Source of the DNA: Phlebotomus papatasi
Lineage: Eukaryota > Arthropoda > Insecta > Diptera > Psychodidae
Assembly (NCBI RefSeq): GCF_024763615.1
Contig: NC_077222.1
Location: 40,920,001 to 40,984,000, forward strand
Direction of reading: 5' to 3'
Length of the DNA stretch: 64,000 bases
A model generated the notes under the pieces. It was given only the letters and a program-made list of their open reading frames with translations, did no database searches and was not told the DNA's origin. Position 1 is the stretch's first letter. Each line of letters opens with the position of its first letter. Positions 55,801 to 63,681 of this stretch are shown piece by piece. The position numbers were made by a program, and so were the translations under genes.

Positions 55801-58800
55801 ATTTGGAAGACGAATCATGACTATTCCAAGCTCAGTTCAGTGAGAAGAGATAGGAGTGACTTCTGGGAGGGAATTAAGGCACACAATGCCACAGTAACTT
55901 GTGCCATTTTTGCGCCACATCCGGAGGCGATCATTAAACCAGAGCCAGATGACGAGATTTCCCAAGAAAATGTAAGTTCATTTAGTGAATTGTATTTTTC
56001 GAATTTTTCAGTGCTTAGAATTATGTTTTTGTCATCATTTGATTTTTGAGTTTTTTTTTATTTAAGAAATGTTTTTGGGAAAGAGATTGAAGCGCAATTA
56101 ATATAATATTTGTGATTCCATGAAGTCAGATTTTTCTAAGAAATTGGTTAGAATTAGGGTAAGTGTGCCAAATTCCGGCCAGCTTGCAATTTCGGCCACC
56201 TTTTTTGTTCCTCGGATTTTCATGAATTTTTAGTTTTTACATACTCTAGAGATTATACAATGCAAAAGAATAACAAAAAAATGTAACTTCGACAAACGAG
56301 ATGACGTGAAAAAGGCATTGGAAGAATTCCTGAAGGGCAAGGAACTATGAGAATGAAGGTGGCCGAAATAGGGCACCGAAGCTATGTCTACATTTTTATT
56401 CATTTTAAAATGTATTAAGAATGATTTGAAAGTAAATAAAGACGATAAACTTTCTAAAGGTTCTAAGCAACATTCCTTAAGTAGAAGGAATGAATAAAAT
56501 CAATTTCTATTAAAGATATTACATTTCAAACTTGAGACTTTGGCGCTTGCATGCAACTATGCCGCAATTTGGCACACTTAGCCTAGTTGATCTTTCAAGA
56601 ATACCTAAATTTACAGCAAAAAAACATATAGGGGAAAGTGGCCTGCCTTTGAATGCGGCGCAGCCTTTGAATGGTTCAATTTTTCTCTTATTTCCCAAAG
56701 CTAAAATTCCATTTAGTTTCAATTAGAATTTAATTAAAAAAAAAATAAGCCATATTCATTTCAGTCATTCAATAAGTTTATTTGATGTAATTGTAAAAAT
56801 GAGAAGTGGAAATAATACGCTTCAAAGTTTTCGATTTTCGGTCTAGTACTTACAAATCTACTCAACGCTCTTTTGCTTTCGTTTCTGTATCTTCGAAAAT
56901 ACTTTGAAGTGGCTTTTGGAGTTTTTATACATAGTATTGTTGCGGATTTGACCGGAGACCACGACGGCAGGGAGGAAAAAGTTAGGCCAGGAGATATACT
57001 CAAAAACAATCTTTATTTACTTCACACTTAACCCGAAATAATTCACGGGAATCTCGTGCAGCCAAAAAGCGCACAGAGGAGGTAATTTGCGCTCTAGAGT
57101 GGAGTGATAATTGCGCAAGAAGTTTAGCTGCAGCAATGTTCTCGCTTACTCGTACGCGGATGATAAACCCAAGCTCAAACTTAACCATGAAAGCACAAGT
57201 ACTCGACTTATTTCATTGCGAGTATAAGTTGCTCACATGAATTATAGGGGTAACTGCAAAATTCAATAATGCACGGCACTCAGCCCCTAAAGAGCGCCGT
57301 GCAGGCGCAGCATCCCCTAGTCAGGGCATGTCTCAAAGCAGGTTCGCAACAGTATATTCATAGATAGTTTATCGATCAATTAAAATTAAAGAATTAGAAA
57401 AAAAAGGTTTTTTGACCTTTGTAAATAGAGAAATCTCCTTAAATTCATTTCTAGATTAGAATATTCCCAAGAAGATTTCTTGCTAGCAAATTGGGGAAGC
57501 CATATGGATAAATAGTTCATCTGAAGATTGTTTAACCCGTTTAACCCTTTATACTGTCTATATACTAGAAGCAATTTTCGTAAAAAAAATGCCCTTTTTA
57601 AAAAATTCTGACGTTTCTGCCTACAAGGATAGGGGAAATTTTTTTTAAAAAGGCATTTTTAAATAAATTTATACTAGTGTGTAGATGCCATTAAGGACGA
57701 GAAAGTCAAAAATCGAGGGTCAGAAAAAATAATTTTTTCTAACTTTTTAGAGCAAAATACAGCTTTAGAAGGCCGTAGGAAAAATTTCATTTTTGTGTCA
57801 TGCCAATCGTCCTTAAAGGGTTAAAGAAGGCCATGAACGTCACGTATGTTACAGTTTGGCCACGCCTCTTTTAAATATCGTCGGTTGCTGAGTGTTGTCG
57901 TATATTTGCCCGTCAAATAATTTCGTCAGATATCTTTAAGATTTCAGCAGAAAATATCTACACCTCTGCCGAAAATCTGCCGAGAAATCTGTAGATATTC
58001 CTACGAATTTTATTTGGGCTTGGAACAAAATTCGTCAGAATTTTTTGCAAATTTTCTGACGAATCTTGGTGCATACTTTGACGAATTTCTGTAGATATTT
58101 GGCGATTTTCTGTAGATTTTTATCTACATTCCAGACTTTCCAGACAGCTGTGTCAGAAAAGATGGAATATTTTTCATTGAATTTTGTTTGCAAAATTCAA
58201 TAAAGTTATTATTGGTGATATCACAGTGTTTATATAAAATAAAGAATTCTGTGACACCATGTTATAAGTAGAGAATAGTGAAGTGAAAACTTTAAGCAGA
58301 GTGTCGACCTAAATTTCGTTTTTTTGTATCATTTCATTGGCGATTTTTAAGAAATTAGTATTTTTGCTCGCAGCTTTTTAGTTATCTAAAAAAATGTTTA
58401 ATCGGTAAAGCTTGTTAAGCAGAGCATACCATTTTCTTTGTAACTTCTACAGTTTCTTGATAAATCAACAATATTTTTGTTGAGACAATGGAGACTATGC
58501 AGATTTCCTATGCAGAAATTCTGCTGGGAATCTGCAGATTTTCGGAAGAATTTCTGCCGAAAATCTACAGATTTTCTCTGAATGCACTAGAATGTACTCC
58601 ACTCACAATTTTACGAAAAATTATTTTTATTTCTAACGTACGTGAATTATGTTGCAAATTCTTTTGCTGGACAAGTATCCCTATAGCAGAGGCGTGCAAG
58701 AACCGTTGAAACCGAATAAACGTCAAGTGAATCATGTACGTCAATGGTCAAAACGTTACTATAACAACTTATTTTGACGTTAATTCGGTTTCAACGGTTT

Positions 58801-59531
58801 TTGCACACCTGCCCTATAGTATCTATGATTTCATATAGGTCTTGTCCTCTGAGGTGTAATACCTATTTAAAAAATCACAGTGTTTGGTGGTACCCCTGTT
58901 TGATGGTGCCCCAGTTTCCCCTATGTTTAAATGGAACTGATCTATACCATAATGTAATTTTCTCAATTTGTGTGTCAGTTAAATTATATCACGATAAGGT
59001 TAATTCACTTGTATTTAGAAATAGGTGAAAAATCCCAATTTCAAAGCTGCCCCACTTTCCCCTACAAATGATAAATGCTTAAACAGTATTGTTCGATTTA
59101 AATTATCATACTGTTTTTTTTTATATTTATGATTTTTCCTTATACTTTTCAATTTAAATAAATTCTTACGTTTTTTTTTAATTGCGTGCATGACAAACGT
59201 AATTGTCTGATAAGAACCGGAGATAGAAGAAACCGAAGAAACCAATAAAAATGAATGGGTTAAAGATGAGTCATTTTTAATATTTATTTTTAAGGTTTTC
59301 ATGTCATAACAATTGTAGTTCTATATTCTTTTTTTTTAAAGCGTTTTAATGTTTCTGTTTTTGATGGTTTTCCAGGCCCAGCCGACTGTTCCTGATCCTC
59401 TGGTGGAGCAGCATAAGAAGGGTTGTGGCTATGTGCTTGTCAGTGCAGATTTCAATGGCGCTATCAAAGTCTTCATCAACAAGACAAAACCCAAGCACAG
59501 CAGTTTGCCATACACAGCAATTCTCGATTAA
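34808..59531 (+). CDS. WDR44: WD repeat-containing protein 44 (Rab11-binding), complete, 7 coding exons
   Basis: Exons 34808-34887, 35229-35478, 40765-40854, 41453-41594, 50018-51675, 55021-55971 and 59376-59531 join in frame to 1108 residues. The N-terminus has a FFAT-like motif (EFFDAED, residues 12-18), as in vertebrate WDR44, where it binds VAP proteins on the ER. A Gly/Ser-rich stretch (about 211-227) and a basic proline motif (PPRRKKKGRK, 320-329) follow. The C-terminal WD propeller starts near 698. Exon 6 matches the family closely (SSSMDKTVRLWHISRRECL, HVRSTRGRN, RRDRSDFWEGIKAHNA). The protein is a Rab11 effector on tubular endosome/ER contacts (family knowledge). It is longer than the human protein (about 913) mainly in the N-terminal low-complexity part. 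Confidence 0.95.
35229..35478 (+). CDS. WDR44: WDR44 coding exon 2
   Basis: The acceptor is TTTCCGCAG and the donor CAAGGA|GTAAGT. Ser/Thr/Pro-rich low-complexity sequence starting KKSPKTHVSS. Frame checked against both neighbours. Confidence 0.85.
35479..36559. other. WDR44 intron 2, first part
   Basis: Pyrimidine-rich intron sequence. The region 36120-36300 is less AT-rich, but I see no coding frame worth calling. Confidence 0.4.
36560..37290. repeat. cluster of about five palindromic MITE copies
   Basis: A palindromic unit of about 140 bp recurs at about 36560-36700, 36700-36830, 36865-36995, 37018-37155 and 37160-37290. Each has GCGCACAATAACTTTTGTTT ends, a GTAAACATGTTTTCAAAA segment, and GTGAGCGAGATGAC with its complement around a central AGATCTAGATCT-like axis. 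Copies differ by a few percent to much more. Confidence 0.75.
37444..37624. mobile_element. TA-target MITE (GATAGAGTCAAC family), intact
   Basis: TA on both sides. Ends CAATGGGACCGCGATAGAGT and its partner CTCTATCGAGATCCGACTG are inverted. 181 bp. Fragments at 12454 and about 49300-49640. Confidence 0.78.
37910..38315. mobile_element. 406-bp PIF/Harbinger-like MITE, TAA target duplication
   Basis: TAA at both sides. Long inverted ends start CGGCGTTATCACACTTGCAC, with GTGAGCGTCCAAATATGT further in, so most of the element is a near palindrome. The copy at 48024-48429 has the same length in the opposite orientation. Confidence 0.8.
38320..40764. other. WDR44 intron 2, right part
   Basis: Mostly AT-rich. 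A MITE with inverted GGGGAAGTGAGATACTTTGA / complement ends lies at about 39122-39290. A 17-bp A run lies near 39748. I see nothing else I can support. Confidence 0.5.
39122..39290. mobile_element. small MITE with GCCCCAATTCAAAG arms
   Basis: Left ACTTTGAATTGGGGCAC and right GTGCCCCAATTCAAAGGT are inverted, with outer GGGGAAGTG / CACTTCTCCC ends. No clear target duplication. Confidence 0.6.
40765..40854 (+). CDS. WDR44: WDR44 coding exon 3
   Basis: A 30-codon exon between TTGTATTAG and CAG|GTACAG. Encodes FGRQRFRELRQCMQYDEDEN. Flanked by 5.3-kb and 0.6-kb introns. Confidence 0.87.
40855..41452. other. WDR44 intron 3
   Basis: AT-rich intron, no repeats or other features recognised. Confidence 0.5.
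41453..41594 (+). CDS. WDR44: WDR44 coding exon 4
   Basis: The acceptor is CATACAG and the donor TCAG|GTGAAT. Encodes HPFRIIEHDTVSVQSMTS and LGRVGRILAGSID. Followed by an 8.4-kb intron. Confidence 0.88.
41595..42896. other. WDR44 intron 4, left part
   Basis: AT-rich. No repeat ends or coding frames recognised before the LR1 copy at 42897. Confidence 0.4.
42897..43712 (+). repeat. LR1 repeat, left part
   Basis: Starts GGACAGATAATCCTAACCGG and follows LR1 (13744 copy) in order to CGTCCTAGAC, where it breaks into unrelated sequence. Confidence 0.75.
43713..44632. repeat. mixed repeat block
   Basis: Includes an AATAACACCTCAACCA segment shared with 46980-47450, an imperfect CTCTCTCTTTCGA hairpin near 44041-44075 and an LR2 fragment at 44255-44540. 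No coding frame. Confidence 0.45.
44633..46400 (-). repeat. LR1 fragment, minus orientation, split by a foldback element
   Basis: 44633-44818 (CTTCCGCCATTTTGGAAT, GTTATAGCTGGGCC) continues at 46049-46400 (GGTCCAAAATTC, CTTCTAATTATCGGAATT) in the minus order of LR1, so 44819-46048 was inserted into it. Confidence 0.65.
44819..46048. mobile_element. 1.2-kb foldback element, TTA target duplication
   Basis: TTA flanks both sides. Ends AGGTGTCTACACATT / AATGTGTAGACACCT match the 140-bp MITE at 12769. Inner arms of about 75 bp (45235-45310 with 45309-45385) and outer arms of about 225 bp (about 44995-45215 with 45528-45760) are nearly identical inverted copies. About 140 bp of unpaired sequence sits in the right half. 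A protein-like frame (MFLQRLGWIPPGTTSPEKHY...) is present in both arms. Confidence 0.8.
46401..47464. other. intron, weakly repeated
   Basis: AT-rich with an AATAACACCTCAACCAA segment (about 47038) shared with 43713-44230. Nothing else recognised. Confidence 0.35.
47465..48565 (+). repeat. LR1 repeat, partial, split by a MITE
   Basis: Modules GCCACCTGTGG, GAGGCCGGTCAATGTTCGAA and TTATAGCTCGGGTCAGG follow LR1 order. The copy is interrupted at 48024-48429 and ends at GAGCCATTGAGAAAACAAAA. Confidence 0.72.
48024..48429. mobile_element. 406-bp PIF/Harbinger-like MITE, TTA target duplication, inside LR1
   Basis: TTA at 48021-48023 and 48430-48432. Removing the element and one TTA restores the continuous LR1 text ACTCTTATAGCTCGGG. 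Inverted relative to the copy at 37910. Confidence 0.85.
48569..48884. repeat. foldback made of two inverted LR1-like left ends
   Basis: Arms of about 125-130 bp (about 48572-48697 and 48752-48883) are nearly identical inverted copies beginning GATAAGCCCAGATAAGCTTA. Each arm follows the order of the LR1 left end: GGTAGCTGAGATTCTTTACA, then GCGTGCAACTCGG, then AAATTCGATT and TTGGGG. Confidence 0.7.
48900..50017. other. WDR44 intron 4, right end
   Basis: Contains a fragment of the GGGTAA-ended MITE (49022-49107), an inverted LR2 fragment (49115-49215), and a GATAGAGTCAAC-family copy split by the 250-bp MITE. 49650-50017 shows nothing else. Confidence 0.5.
49342..49591. mobile_element. 250-bp MITE, CACTGA ends, TA target duplication
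   Basis: TA flanks both sides. Ends CACTGACAGAAATCCGAAAA / TTAATCAGTG. Inserted into a GATAGAGTCAAC-family element. A shorter inverted relative is at 61754-61960. Confidence 0.78.
50018..51675 (+). CDS. WDR44: WDR44 coding exon 5
   Basis: 552 codons after completing a Gly codon. Holds the Gly/Ser-rich region, the basic proline motif, a charged region ending in KSIASEVSHARHKEDV, and the first WD repeat (GAVWCMKFSSCGRLLATAG, LRIWVLKDAYPFFQ). Donor CAG|GTAAAT. Reading through would add a 38-residue hydrophobic tail, unlikely to be used. Confidence 0.94.
51676..52454. other. WDR44 intron 5, left part
   Basis: No repeat ends except short CGTAAA motifs near 52240-52440. Nothing coding beyond the exon run-on. 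Confidence 0.4.
52455..53110. repeat. repeat block with a 60-bp-arm hairpin
   Basis: TATTATCGATCAGT recurs at 52469, 52683 and 52710 (degenerate). From 52951-53010 and 53041-53100, two 60-bp arms are inverted copies with about one mismatch around a 30-base loop. Confidence 0.65.
53111..54319. other. intron with degenerate repeats
   Basis: 53130-53740 is rich in GAGTTATTTT/AACTC motifs. 53740-53960 is a fragment of the GGGTAA-ended MITE (AATTGCAAGCTGGTCGAAAT). The rest is featureless. Confidence 0.4.
54320..54600. repeat. array of AATTCCGAAA motifs
   Basis: Same type as 1385-1640: many AAATCCCGAA or AAATTCCGAA units on the left and the complement (CGGGATTTTG) on the right. Confidence 0.55.
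54601..55020. other. WDR44 intron 5, right end
   Basis: AT-rich. No repeat ends or coding frames recognised. Confidence 0.4.
55021..55971 (+). CDS. WDR44: WDR44 coding exon 6, WD propeller
   Basis: 317 codons between TTTTCACCAG and GAAAAT|GTAAGT. Encodes DMRTKYNAEQ and then WD repeats 2 to 6 with conserved GH...WD-type signatures (VRLWHI, LRLWNI, VRLYDL, IYIWKT). The strongest coding region of the window. Confidence 0.96.
56157..56583. mobile_element. TA-target MITE with GGGTAA ends, second copy
   Basis: TA flanks both sides. 427 bp. Shares ends and interior with 15819-16264 (CCGGCCAGCTTGCAATTT, CTTGAGACTTTGGCGCTTGC), same orientation. Confidence 0.8.
56938..57351 (-). mobile_element. probable solo LTR
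   Basis: A 414-bp block starts TGTTGCG and ends CGCAACA (TG...CA with 7-bp inverted ends) and is flanked by GTAT on both sides. On the minus strand it holds an AATAAA signal (57012-57017). It is less AT-rich than the intron around it. No internal retroelement sequence is present, so it is read as a solo LTR in minus orientation. Confidence 0.68.
57545..57820. mobile_element. piggyBac-like MITE, TTAA target, with a nested MITE
   Basis: TTAA at 57541-57544 and 57821-57824. The right end TCGTCCTTAAAGGG matches 23943-24460. The left inverted end is split after CCCTTTA by the MITE at 57552. Confidence 0.72.
57552..57690. mobile_element. 139-bp MITE nested in a piggyBac-like end
   Basis: TTA on both sides. 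Ends TACTGTCTATATACTAG / CTAGTGTGTAGATGCCA belong to the CTCTACACACT family. Its removal restores CCCTTTAAGGACGA. Confidence 0.75.
57830..59375. other. WDR44 intron 6, right part
   Basis: 57890-58600 is rich in TCTGTAGATATTT and CGAAAATCTGC motifs on both strands. A hairpin MITE lies at 58689-58811. The remainder is AT-rich without recognised features. Confidence 0.4.
58689..58811. mobile_element. 123-bp hairpin MITE
   Basis: Arms GAACCGTTGAAACCGAATAA and TTAATTCGGTTTCAACGG are inverted, extended outward by GCAGAGGCGTGCA / TGCACACCTGC. Confidence 0.65.
59376..59531 (+). CDS. WDR44: WDR44 last exon
   Basis: The acceptor is TTTTCCAG. Encodes the last blade (YVLVSADFNGAIKVFINK) and a short tail ending TAILD, then TAA. 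The final strand motif GAIKVF is typical of the family. Confidence 0.95.
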   Translation, partial: AQPTVPDPLVEQHKKGCGYVLVSADFNGAIKVFINKTKPKHSSLPYTAILD

Positions 59532-60130
59532 ATGACACAATTCCCATGTGAATCAGAATAATCTCTCCCCTTTATTAGAAGAAAACAAAAAAAAACTTTA
59601 TGTGATGCGCCATTCTTCGTAGCAGCAGAGTCTTTTGCCCTCCCAAAAAAAAACAATGTAATTGGGATTAAAATTGTAGGTAGTGTTTTAACAATTCGCA
59701 GCATTGAATTGCGCCTTTTTGCGACATAAAAAAAAGATATTTGTTAAATTTAGAAGAAGATGAGAGAGATGATAGTCTCGCGAGAGAGATCAAAATTCAA
59801 AACACATTTTTGTCACCTAGAATGGAATTTGATTTTTTTGCTCCATTCCTACCCCAAGTTTTGTTTTTTTTTTGTACACATATTTATTAGCACAGCACGA
59901 TAACACGTGAGATTTGTAATTTGTTACCATTAACTTTGTGCTCCCCAAGTGTATTTAATTCTTTTTTCCCAGAAGGATATATATTTTTCTTCTCTCTCGC
60001 CAGGTGAGCGATTGAGATGCAAAGTGGATTTTAGGATGTATTTGAGGAAATGTATTTGTTGTGTAATTAATATTATTTGTAAGGAAAGTGCGGATGAATA
60101 AAAAAAATGAGAATAAATGTTGATTTTTCC
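59532..60130 (+). other. WDR44: WDR44 3' UTR with poly(A) signals
   Basis: AATAAA occurs at 60097-60102 and 60112-60117, about 570-590 bases after the stop. No closer canonical signal was noted in the otherwise AT-rich tail. Confidence 0.5.
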
Positions 60131-60179
60131 GTTGAAGGGTTGGGGAAATTCAAAAATGCGCAGTGGAGTCAATCAGCTG

Positions 60180-60646
60180 ATCGAAGCAATCCAAGTGAGG
60201 GTGGTTTGTTATTGTTTTTTTCTGAGAGTTTTTCCGCATATTTCTGTGATTTTCTCCGATAAAAACCAAAGATAAAAGTGTGAAAAGTAGTGAAAAAACC
60301 TCTTGAAGCCTGAAACTTGTCAATCAATGTGAAAACCCAGTTTATTGGCTAGAAAAAGTACTCATCGGGAGATAAGGAAAATTCAAGGTTAGGTTATCTC
60401 TTCCGGACTGCATGGCTTCGTCTATTTTTTAATTAACTTTATTTATTAACACTTTCCTCCTCTCTATTTGCAGTCCCTACCACGTCCACATGTGAGAGAG
60501 TGTAATTTTGTTACGTGTCAGAATGTAGAGCAAATTGTTCCTTGAGAACGAGCCCAGTTTTTAGTCATAAAATACTTCTTGCGTGAACTTGAGTGATTTC
60601 TTGGGCTTCTTCGGTGGAAAATTTCTCAGTGCATGGTGGAGGAAGA
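60180..60646 (+). promoter_or_regulatory. GNPNAT1: GNPNAT1 promoter and 5' leader region
   Basis: Lies directly after the WDR44 poly(A) sites. A possible leader intron runs from AAG|GTTAGG (60388) to TTTGCAG (60473). An upstream ATG at 60633 is out of frame with the main start and has a weaker context. Confidence 0.4.
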
Positions 60647-60661
60647 ATGTCTGGTGAAAGG
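60647..60661 (+). CDS. GNPNAT1: GNPNAT1 coding exon 1
   Basis: Five codons from an ATG with A at -3 (GAAGAATGT) to the donor AGG|GTAAGT. Chosen because MSGE is the usual start of this family and it joins in frame with the next exon. Confidence 0.8.
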
Positions 60662-61449
60662 GTAAGTTGCTACTGACCGCATTTTCTCTGTGGAATTTAC
60701 CAAATTGCGTGGCTCGGAGATTTACCTCATACACGAGACGTTTTTTTTCACTCGCAAAATCTTATCTCAACGGAAATACCGATAAGGCAAAATTCTCTGA
60801 ACTGTAAGACCATCGACTTGGAGGAGGTGATTGAGGAAGTGGATCACTGGTTAAAATCAAGAGTGATTCGATAAAGTTCACTGGACCGGATTGGCTAGAA
60901 AGTTGCTCGCGAACTGGTTTCCAGCCACAACAACTTTGAGCCATTCCAAGGTCTGCAATCTCCTCCACGTCTTGCTTTTCTGACAGTTTCGTTTTGGCTG
61001 CACTCAAGAGTAGACTCACTCATGGTTCACTTGGTGATTTTCCGCATACTATTGGACCTCCTAATGGTCTATTTTAATCTTCAAAATTCCCCCTAAATAT
61101 CTCTTTTCAGGACGAACTTACGCTCTATGAGCCCAAGTTGCTCCATGAGCTGCAATTCTGGCAGTCTCCAGCTAAATTCAATCCTCCCATCACAGCTGTG
61201 GCTCCCGGCGAGACATGGATGAAAGTTAGACCACTGCAGGAGGGTGACTATGACAGGGGTTTCCTGGAGCTACTGTCACAGCTGACGAAAGTTGGCAATG
61301 TGTCCAAGGCACAATTCCTCATGCAGTTTGCTCAGATGCGAGCCAGTGGCGGATACTATGTCACGGTTATTGAGGATACCCGGATTAATAAGATCATTGG
61401 AAGTGCCACTTTGGTGCTGGAGCACAAATTCATTCATGGATGCTCAGTG
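60647..61449 (+). CDS. GNPNAT1: glucosamine-6-phosphate N-acetyltransferase, 3'-partial, 2 exons in window
   Basis: Exons 60647-60661 (MSGER) and 61111-61449 join in frame to 118 residues and stop at a donor, so the gene runs on past the window. The enzyme transfers acetyl from acetyl-CoA to glucosamine-6-phosphate in UDP-GlcNAc synthesis, which in insects also supplies chitin. Recognition rests on the N-terminal half: LYEPKLLHELQFW, MKVRPLQEGDYDRGFLELLS, YYVTVIEDTR and the conserved HKFIHGCS of the GNAT fold. The acetyl-CoA-binding segment and the remaining catalytic part, expected after HGCS, are not in the window; 61553-63681 is repeat. Confidence 0.92.
60762..61019 (-). CDS. unassigned minus-strand reading frame in GNPNAT1 intron 1
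   Basis: An 85-codon open stretch with protein-like composition (KLSEKQDVEEIADLGMAQ, WKPVREQLSSQSG, SDPLPQSPPPSRWSY), open from the right and ending TAA. No domain recognised. It does not begin with a convincing ATG in this frame (an ATG at about 61023 is in another frame). The plus strand also has a short open stretch. It could be an exon, a decayed gene or chance. Confidence 0.25.
   Translation of the reverse strand: MSLLLSAAKTKLSEKQDVEEIADLGMAQSCCGWKPVREQLSSQSGPVNFIESLLILTSDPLPQSPPPSRWSYSSENFALSVFPLR
61111..61449 (+). CDS. GNPNAT1: GNPNAT1 coding exon 2
   Basis: 113 codons between CTCTTTTCAG and TCAGTG|GTAAGT. Phase 0 on both sides. Encodes DELTLYEPK to KFIHGCSV. Confidence 0.93.
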
Positions 61450-61552
61450 GTAAGTAAAATCAATGTAAATAAACTCTTTCGCAACTTTTGGAATTGGAAC
61501 ACTGAATAGGAGAGATTTCAGGTTTCGCATACATTCGGGGTTCAAACACTTC
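61450..61552. other. GNPNAT1 intron 2, start
   Basis: Short unremarkable intron sequence before the LR1 copy. Confidence 0.4.
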
Positions 61553-63681
61553 ATATTAGGTTGTGATTCCTCCTAATCACAACTACTGTAATCCTCGGAT
61601 TTTCTAAAAGTGCTCAGATCGAGCTGAAATTCACAGGGTATATGTTTTGAACATCCCTGATGCCGAAAATCATAAGCCGGCAATTTCGGAACCGGCCGGC
61701 CGTCCGGCCGTCCGTTCATTAATATTTACAACACTAATACACTAATATTAGTACACTAATATTTTAGGTGTAAAAATATATCAACAATTTTTAATGTTGA
61801 TTTTACACCTTTTTAAGGGTAAAATTAACATGAAAAAGGGTAACTTTAACCCCCAATACACCTAAAAAGCATAATATTTACACCGATTTCGGATCAATAC
61901 TGCAGGGTAAAATAAACATTTCCGGAATATTATTTTAACTTTTTCTGATTTCTCTCAGTGTAGGAATGATTCTGAACTTCCCGGCCCTCCCGGCCGGACG
62001 CTCTTTGGAGCTTAATAGCTCCTAAACTATAAGAGATATCGACTTGCGGTTTTCGGCAAAGGTTATATATCGGATGAAAATTGCAACTTGGCGCATTAAC
62101 CCCCCACCCCCTCCCCACCCCTCCCCCCTTCCTTCCGCCATTTTGAATACCCCCTTTTTTTGTTTTCTCAATAGCTCCGCCCCTATGGCATCGAACGGGC
62201 TCAAATTTTAGTATGTTATAGCTGGGCCTTAGAGCTTTCCATCAATACCAAACTTAAGGTCCCCGACCTCCCTGACCCGAGCTATAAGAGTCCAAAAAAA
62301 AATTCTTAAAATGGCAATAGCTCCGGTTGTAATTGTCAGAATTTAAAAAGCGAAGGTGTTTTGGCAAGCTCTCGTCAAATGCCACTTCCCCTTCTAACAT
62401 CGCAAGTTCATAAAACCACCGCTAGGGGCGCTATTATTAAAAAGAAAATTTTTAAATCTTATAAGTTAAATAACTCAAAAACTCCATTGTGCATCGGGCT
62501 GAAATTTTAGTATGTTGTAGCCGTTGATTATACCTATCAAACAAAAAAAACCTTAAGTCGATCCATAACCCCTGACCCGAGCTATAAGGGGTCAAAGTTC
62601 GAACATTGACCGGCCTCTATCTCCGGTTCTAACTAACATAGCGACCTAAATTTTACCTTTTTGGTTTCGTCTCGATGAGCACTTTCAGATGGAAGTTCAA
62701 AAAGTCACCACAGGTGGCGCTGTGATAGCGTCAAAATTCATCGAAATTCAAAGTCACTTTTCTCAAAAACGGCATTGTGCAAGTTAATGAAATTTTAGTA
62801 TGTTGTAGTCCAGTCTAGGACGTTTCCAAAATGGTGCGTAAGCGCGCTGTGGTTAAAACAGAACCGGAGATATGAGGGGTCAAAGTTCACAAAATTCAAA
62901 AAATCATATCTCCGGTTCTATGTGACCGATTTTGATGAATGAGGGCTTAAACGAAAGATCTCACCAAATGCTACAACTTTCTAAAATATTTGAACTTCGT
63001 GGGACCAACACCAGGGGCGCCACAGTCGAAAAACCAATTTCAATATCTCATAACCTCAATTATCTCGACTGTCGCTGAACCGATTTTGATGATTGCTTCG
63101 ACATAATTGTAGAGGACATTTGTCTCTACATTTCGTCCATACATCATTTTCTGCTCAGACTACGCTATCACTCCGATTTTGCCGTTTAAGTGTGAAAAAA
63201 TTGATTTTTCCCATAATAACGCTTTGAAATCACTCAGATGCCAATTTGACTGCTTCTACTCGACCAAGACACTTAAAAGAGGGTTTTAAATGGAAAGTCT
63301 CACAAAATACAACAATTCTTTCATATAGTTGAAGTTCACCAAATGAACACTTGGGGCGATCTGGTCGCAAAAACGAGTTCAGAAACAAACAACCTCGATT
63401 ATCTCGGCCTCTGATTTATCAATGAGATCAAGTTCTACGGCAAAATTATAGAGAACATTCTGGACTATATTTCACCCATATATCACTTTTCTGCCAGTCC
63501 ATCCAAATCCTTGATATTTTGGTTTAAATACAAAATTTGTATAATTTCACGAATTTGATTCAAGTTAACTGAATGGCGACTCACAATTTCAGCTCTAAAT
63601 CGAATTTGCATGCACTCCGAGTTAGCTCACGTTAAGAATCTCACCTACATAAGCCGGTTAGGATTATCTGTCCCTTTTAAC
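61553..63681 (-). repeat. LR1 repeat, near complete, minus orientation
   Basis: Begins with the terminal hairpin (GTTGTGATT / AATCACAAC near 61560-61583), then GGCCGGCCG tracts, then all modules in reverse order to GGATTATCTGTCCC at about 63680. Split near its left end by the MITE at 61754-61960. Lies in GNPNAT1 intron 2. Confidence 0.75.
61754..61960. mobile_element. CACTGA-ended MITE, shorter inverted relative
   Basis: TA on both sides. The right end, read on the minus strand, starts CACTGAGAGAAATCAGAAAA and matches 49342-49591. The left end is degenerate (CACTAATATTTTAGGTG). Confidence 0.65.
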
